Below are positions 60,883-64,000 of a stretch of 64,000 nt of DNA, one piece after another. Under the pieces are notes generated by a model. It was given only the letters and a program-made list of their open reading frames with translations. It had not been told where the DNA came from and made no database searches. Each line of letters begins with the position of its first letter. Position 1 is the stretch's first letter. This DNA comes from Candidatus Woesearchaeota archaeon (GTDB lineage Archaea; Nanobdellota; Nanobdellia; Woesearchaeales; UBA11576), in NCBI GenBank assembly GCA_018675335.1, contig JABGYH010000005.1, positions 1-64,000 of the forward strand, written 5' to 3'. The translations under genes and the position numbers were made by a program.

Positions 60883-61734
60883 ATGAAGCTTCACGAACGT
60901 AAACTTCAAGAGATTTCTGGTTCTTTACTAGTTTCAATACCCAAAGCTTGGGCAAATCAATTCAAATTAAAAAAAGGAAGTAAAGTTGAGATTGGAGAAG
61001 CTGAGTTTTCACTCCAATTAGCACCAAAACTTGATAGAATCAAAACTAAAAGTCGAGAATTAATAGATTATGATGAACGTTTTGTTAGAAAATTTATGAG
61101 ATTATACCTTAAAGGAACTGATGAAATTGTCATTGCTCATAAAAATTCTTTTTCAACACATGACAAAAAATCAATTCAAAAAAATCTTGAAGGTTTTATG
61201 AATGTCCAAATAATTGAAGAACATTCAGATAAAATTGTAATTCAAAATTTTGACATAACTGACTTAACAATAGAACAATGTCTCAAAAGAATGTATTTTC
61301 TCACGAAAAATATGATTGTTGGAGTAATAGAACAATCAGACGATATTCATTCTATTGATTCAAATTTGCATAAATTTTATTTTTTACTAGTCAGGTTAAT
61401 TCGAAAAGATTTAGATGAAGGATTATACGCAGAAAAAAAAATGCACCTTATTCGCTATATGGATTATAGAATGGCGAGTGAAAAGATAGAACGTATCGGA
61501 GATTTATTAAAAGTTATTAATCACAAGAAAAAAGACAAAATACTCATTCAACAACTCAAATTTATCGAAAAAGAATATGAAGCTACATTTAATGCATTTG
61601 TGAAAGAAGATTTCAAAACAGCAATGGAGCTTTGGAAAAAACGAAATCAAATTAATAAAGATTTTAAGACACTTAGAACTGAAATTGCAGAAATTCACGA
61701 ATTTATTGTACAAATATCAAAATTGATAAGATAA
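60883..61734 (+). CDS. AbrB/PhoU-domain regulator
   Basis: A 283-residue protein with a SpoVT/AbrB-type N-terminal hairpin (RKLQEISGSLLVSIPKAWANQFKLKKGSKVEI) and helical PhoU-like segments (e.g. KMHLIRYMDYRMASEKIERIGDLLKVI, with the ExxxRIGD pattern of PhoU metal-binding repeats). It is the second such protein here, only loosely similar to that at 39.0-40.0 kb. It diverges from the CoA cluster, and its own promoter lies in the shared 134-bp gap. Confidence 0.78.
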   Translation: MKLHERKLQEISGSLLVSIPKAWANQFKLKKGSKVEIGEAEFSLQLAPKLDRIKTKSRELIDYDERFVRKFMRLYLKGTDEIVIAHKNSFSTHDKKSIQKNLEGFMNVQIIEEHSDKIVIQNFDITDLTIEQCLKRMYFLTKNMIVGVIEQSDDIHSIDSNLHKFYFLLVRLIRKDLDEGLYAEKKMHLIRYMDYRMASEKIERIGDLLKVINHKKKDKILIQQLKFIEKEYEATFNAFVKEDFKTAMELWKKRNQINKDFKTLRTEIAEIHEFIVQISKLIR

Positions 61735-61864
61735 TCCTAAAATCTAAAAAAAAATATTAATTCAAAAGAAAAGTATAAATATTAATCATAAAAAAATTAA
61801 AATCCACAAATAAACAAATTAAACTCATCAAATAAATTAAAATCAAAAAAGAGGATGAAAAGAA

Positions 61865-63742
61865 GTGTTAGAGCAATTTTTTAATTGGGCAAGCCAGTAT
61901 TTTAGTTATACTGCAGGGCTATGGGCGATTTCTTTAATAGTTCCACTAATTATAATATACTTAATTAAACCAAGACCCAGAAAAAAGAAAATTCCAGCAC
62001 TCATGTTTCTAATGAAAGAAAACAAAAAACTTAGTAAAAATTCATTATTTCAAAGACTTATTAAAAATCCAATTCTATTATTACAAATTTTAATAATACT
62101 AATTGCCGCAGCAGCAATTGCAAAACCATTTATTTTAGTTAGCGAATCAAGTTATGTTGAAAATACCATATTAGTTATTGATTCAAGTGCTAGTATGCAA
62201 GCAAAGTATTCTGGAGAATTTGGAGATTCGGATTCTAGATTTAAAAAAGCTATTGAATTAGCTCAAATTAACCTAGGTGAAAAAAACACAGTAATTATTG
62301 CAGCATCAACTCCTGAAATCGCATTAAAAAATGAAGAAAAAGAAACTACTAAAAGTTTTTTACAAAATCTAAAACCAAAAGATACACGTTCAGGATTATT
62401 TGATGCAATTTTATCTTCAACCAATTTTGCAAAAGAAGGAGATGTAGTAGTCGTTATTTCAGATTTTATTGAAACTGAATCCGATAAAGGAATAGATACT
62501 GCAAAAAAGATTTTAAAAAGTCGTGGCATTAAAACTCAATTTATTAGTTTAATTGACGAAACTTCAAAAATTATTAAAAATGTAGGAATAATTAGTGTTG
62601 AAGTAAGCGATAAATTTACTACAGTTCATATCAAAAACTTTAATGATGTTGAGGAAACTGTAGGCATTAGTGTTAATGGTAAATCAAATTCTAATATTTC
62701 AGCAAATCAATTAAATATTGATCCTAAAAGTCAAGAAATGTTTTCATTTTCTAATATGCCAGGAATTACCACAGTTAAGATTACGGTTCCAGGAGATGAA
62801 TTTGAACTCGACAACACAGCATTTGTAAGCACTCCAACAACAAATAAAGTTGACTTATTATATATTAACAGCAAAAGATCAAAGTATTTAGGAACCGCGC
62901 TTGATGTGTTAGATAATATAAATCTTAAAGAAGCAGGTCCGCCTAAAATTTCTATAGGCTCAGAACCAATTATACTACTGGGAGAAATCACTCCAAATTT
63001 ACTTCTTCCTCAAACATTTAGAAACATAGAGAAAAAAGTTAAGAATGGTGCAGCGTTAATTATTACAAGTCATGATGATATGTTCCAAATCGACTATAAG
63101 GGAATGTTACCTATTTTATTAAATGATGATGGATTTATGAACGATAGCACAGTATTTATCGATCAAGTAAATCCTTTAACTAAAGATATTAATTTTGGAA
63201 AAATTTCAAAACATTTTAATGTTAGTGCTCAAGAGGGAGTTAATGTGATTGCAAGCACAAATACTGGAGTTCCAATTCTAGCTTTCAAAAAACATGATGA
63301 AGGGACAGTAGTTTATTATGGAATTTTTGATGAAAATAGTGATTTTAAACGTGATATGTATTATCCTATTTTTTGGAAAAGACTTACTGATTTTTTAGTT
63401 AATAAAGTTAGCTTAAGAAATATTAATAAAAAAACAGGAGATTTATTGAGTTTTACTGAACCAACTTCAGTTTTAACTCCTACAGGAAATGTTAAAACAA
63501 ATATTTTAAAGTTTACTAAACAAGGAGTTTATGAGTTAGAAGATAAAAAAATTGTTGCAAATCTTGCTAGTGTTAAAGAATCAAATATTAATTCAAATGG
63601 AGTTTTACAAAAAGCATTATCTGATCCAATTGAAAAAAAAGAGGAAATGGTTCCTGAAAATATTAGCAAATATGTAATTTATGGTTTGCTTGCATTTTTA
63701 TTTTTAGAATTGCTTGCATTAAAAATTAGAGGAGACATTTAA
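61865..63742 (+). CDS. BatA-like membrane protein with von Willebrand A domain
   Basis: Two N-terminal membrane helices (residues 17-35 and 65-87) with the basic BatA segment between (IKPRPRKKKIPALMFLMKE), then a vWA domain (about 98-235) with a MIDAS motif NTILVIDSSASM and VVVISDFIET, a long beta-rich region to about 590, and a C-terminal membrane helix. The start is GTG 61865 after AGAGGATGAAAAG. In bacteria, BatA genes sit beside MoxR ATPases. The next gene is another membrane protein cut by the window end, so a larger cluster is likely. Confidence 0.8.
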   Translation: MLEQFFNWASQYFSYTAGLWAISLIVPLIIIYLIKPRPRKKKIPALMFLMKENKKLSKNSLFQRLIKNPILLLQILIILIAAAAIAKPFILVSESSYVENTILVIDSSASMQAKYSGEFGDSDSRFKKAIELAQINLGEKNTVIIAASTPEIALKNEEKETTKSFLQNLKPKDTRSGLFDAILSSTNFAKEGDVVVVISDFIETESDKGIDTAKKILKSRGIKTQFISLIDETSKIIKNVGIISVEVSDKFTTVHIKNFNDVEETVGISVNGKSNSNISANQLNIDPKSQEMFSFSNMPGITTVKITVPGDEFELDNTAFVSTPTTNKVDLLYINSKRSKYLGTALDVLDNINLKEAGPPKISIGSEPIILLGEITPNLLLPQTFRNIEKKVKNGAALIITSHDDMFQIDYKGMLPILLNDDGFMNDSTVFIDQVNPLTKDINFGKISKHFNVSAQEGVNVIASTNTGVPILAFKKHDEGTVVYYGIFDENSDFKRDMYYPIFWKRLTDFLVNKVSLRNINKKTGDLLSFTEPTSVLTPTGNVKTNILKFTKQGVYELEDKKIVANLASVKESNINSNGVLQKALSDPIEKKEEMVPENISKYVIYGLLAFLFLELLALKIRGDI

Positions 63743-63842
63743 GTATGACCTGCATTCAGACTCGAGAAAATTCAGACTCTAAATAAACACAAACAAATAA
63801 AATTTCAAAACAATCTTAAAAAATAGAGGAATTAACAAAAAA

Positions 63843-64000
63843 ATGAATTACTCAACGTTATGGAATGATTTTTTAACTGAATTAAGTTCTGTTAATTGGT
63901 TAGATTTAAATTTCCAAAAACAAAATATGTTGTTCTTTTTAATTCCTTTAATTATAGTGTTAATCATATTTATTAAATTCAATTGGATTAAACTTGATCC
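63843..64000 (+). CDS. Membrane protein, 5' fragment (runs past window end)
   Basis: Starts ATG 63843 and stays open to the window end (52 codons): MNYSTLWNDFLTELSS..., then a membrane helix (NMLFFLIPLIIVLIIFIKF). By position after the BatA-like gene it is probably a second Bat/vWA membrane protein. Too little sequence to be sure. Confidence 0.5.
   Translation, partial: MNYSTLWNDFLTELSSVNWLDLNFQKQNMLFFLIPLIIVLIIFIKFNWIKLD

Noticed and set aside
63745-63786. 13-codon reading frame and 10-bp direct repeat (ATTCAGACTC at 63754 and 63770) between the two vWA-cluster genes
   Set aside because: Too short and isolated to support a gene; the repeat occurs only twice.
1-64000. tRNA or rRNA genes, CRISPR arrays, insertion sequences, integrase or attachment sites
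   Set aside because: I looked for G/C-rich tRNA-like blocks, regularly spaced repeats and transposase or integrase motifs and found none; the only G/C-richer intergenic element is the RNA candidate at 42595-42680.

Overview
The window looks like a chromosome segment of a small-genome, AT-rich archaeon, most likely of the DPANN group and Woesearchaeota-like. The archaeal assignment rests on an exosome/proteasome superoperon (Pop5, proteasome alpha, SBDS, Rrp4, Rrp41, Rrp42, RpoK), TATA-box promoters of the form TTTATAAAT, and Shine-Dalgarno sites built on GGTGAT/GGAGG. The lineage within DPANN is inferred from gene content (form II/III RuBisCO, cyclic 2,3-diphosphoglycerate synthetase-like protein, 2-oxoacid:ferredoxin oxidoreductase, AbrB-PhoU regulators). 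No marker here settles it. I saw no rRNA, tRNA, CRISPR array or transposase.

Layout. 0.3-4.3 kb: a transglutaminase-like protein and a leftward operon of small proteins, two with twin-arginine lipoprotein signals and three carrying a shared HPLxxL motif. 4.4-9.2 kb: the superoperon. 9.3-15.2 kb: a VTT membrane protein, an AlaX editing protein, and a leftward set with a Cys-rich secreted protein, a FecR-domain protein and a CHASE2-class III nucleotide cyclase. 15.4-26.3 kb: the most unusual region. It has a HIT protein; a GESR-repeat protein coupled to a B12-type radical SAM enzyme and a CoaE-like kinase; an overlapping operon of radical SAM/SPASM, aminocarboxypropyltransferase-like, ATP-grasp and methyltransferase genes; a divergent HTH regulator; and an NAD-type CinA/Nudix/NMNAT-like operon. 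The three rightward operons each carry a pair of an 11-bp motif (TACAASTAYAY-like) spaced exactly 44 bp apart. 27.3-36.4 kb: central carbon metabolism and DNA repair (KorAB, endonuclease IV-like, RuBisCO, cDPG synthetase, endonuclease III). 36.5-43.2 kb: a membrane-linked APH kinase, HAD phosphatase, AbrB-PhoU regulator, PIN nuclease plus RNA ligase, uridine kinase, a candidate structured RNA and two small zinc-ribbon proteins. 43.5-55.2 kb: mostly unknown proteins with queuosine genes (QueH, QueA), a diacylglycerol kinase-like protein, an FHA-caspase fusion and a duplicated nucleotidyltransferase. 55.5-64 kb: a truncated class I LysRS-like protein, a bacterial-style CoA cluster (Nudix, PanD, CoaB-aldolase fusion, GNAT, CoaD-CoaE fusion), a second AbrB-PhoU protein and the start of a BatA/vWA membrane cluster.

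How genes fit together. The clearest pathway groups are RNA processing (4.4-9.2 kb), CoA synthesis and turnover (56.5-60.8 kb), NAD-related chemistry (23.8-26.3 kb) and queuosine formation (45.4-47.6 kb). The strongest candidate for an undescribed system is the 15.9-26.3 kb block: two radical-SAM operons and an NAD-type operon that appear to share one operator architecture, with an HTH regulator between them. Its product is unknown; a modified repetitive peptide or an aminocarboxypropylated, methylated small molecule are the two readings I consider.
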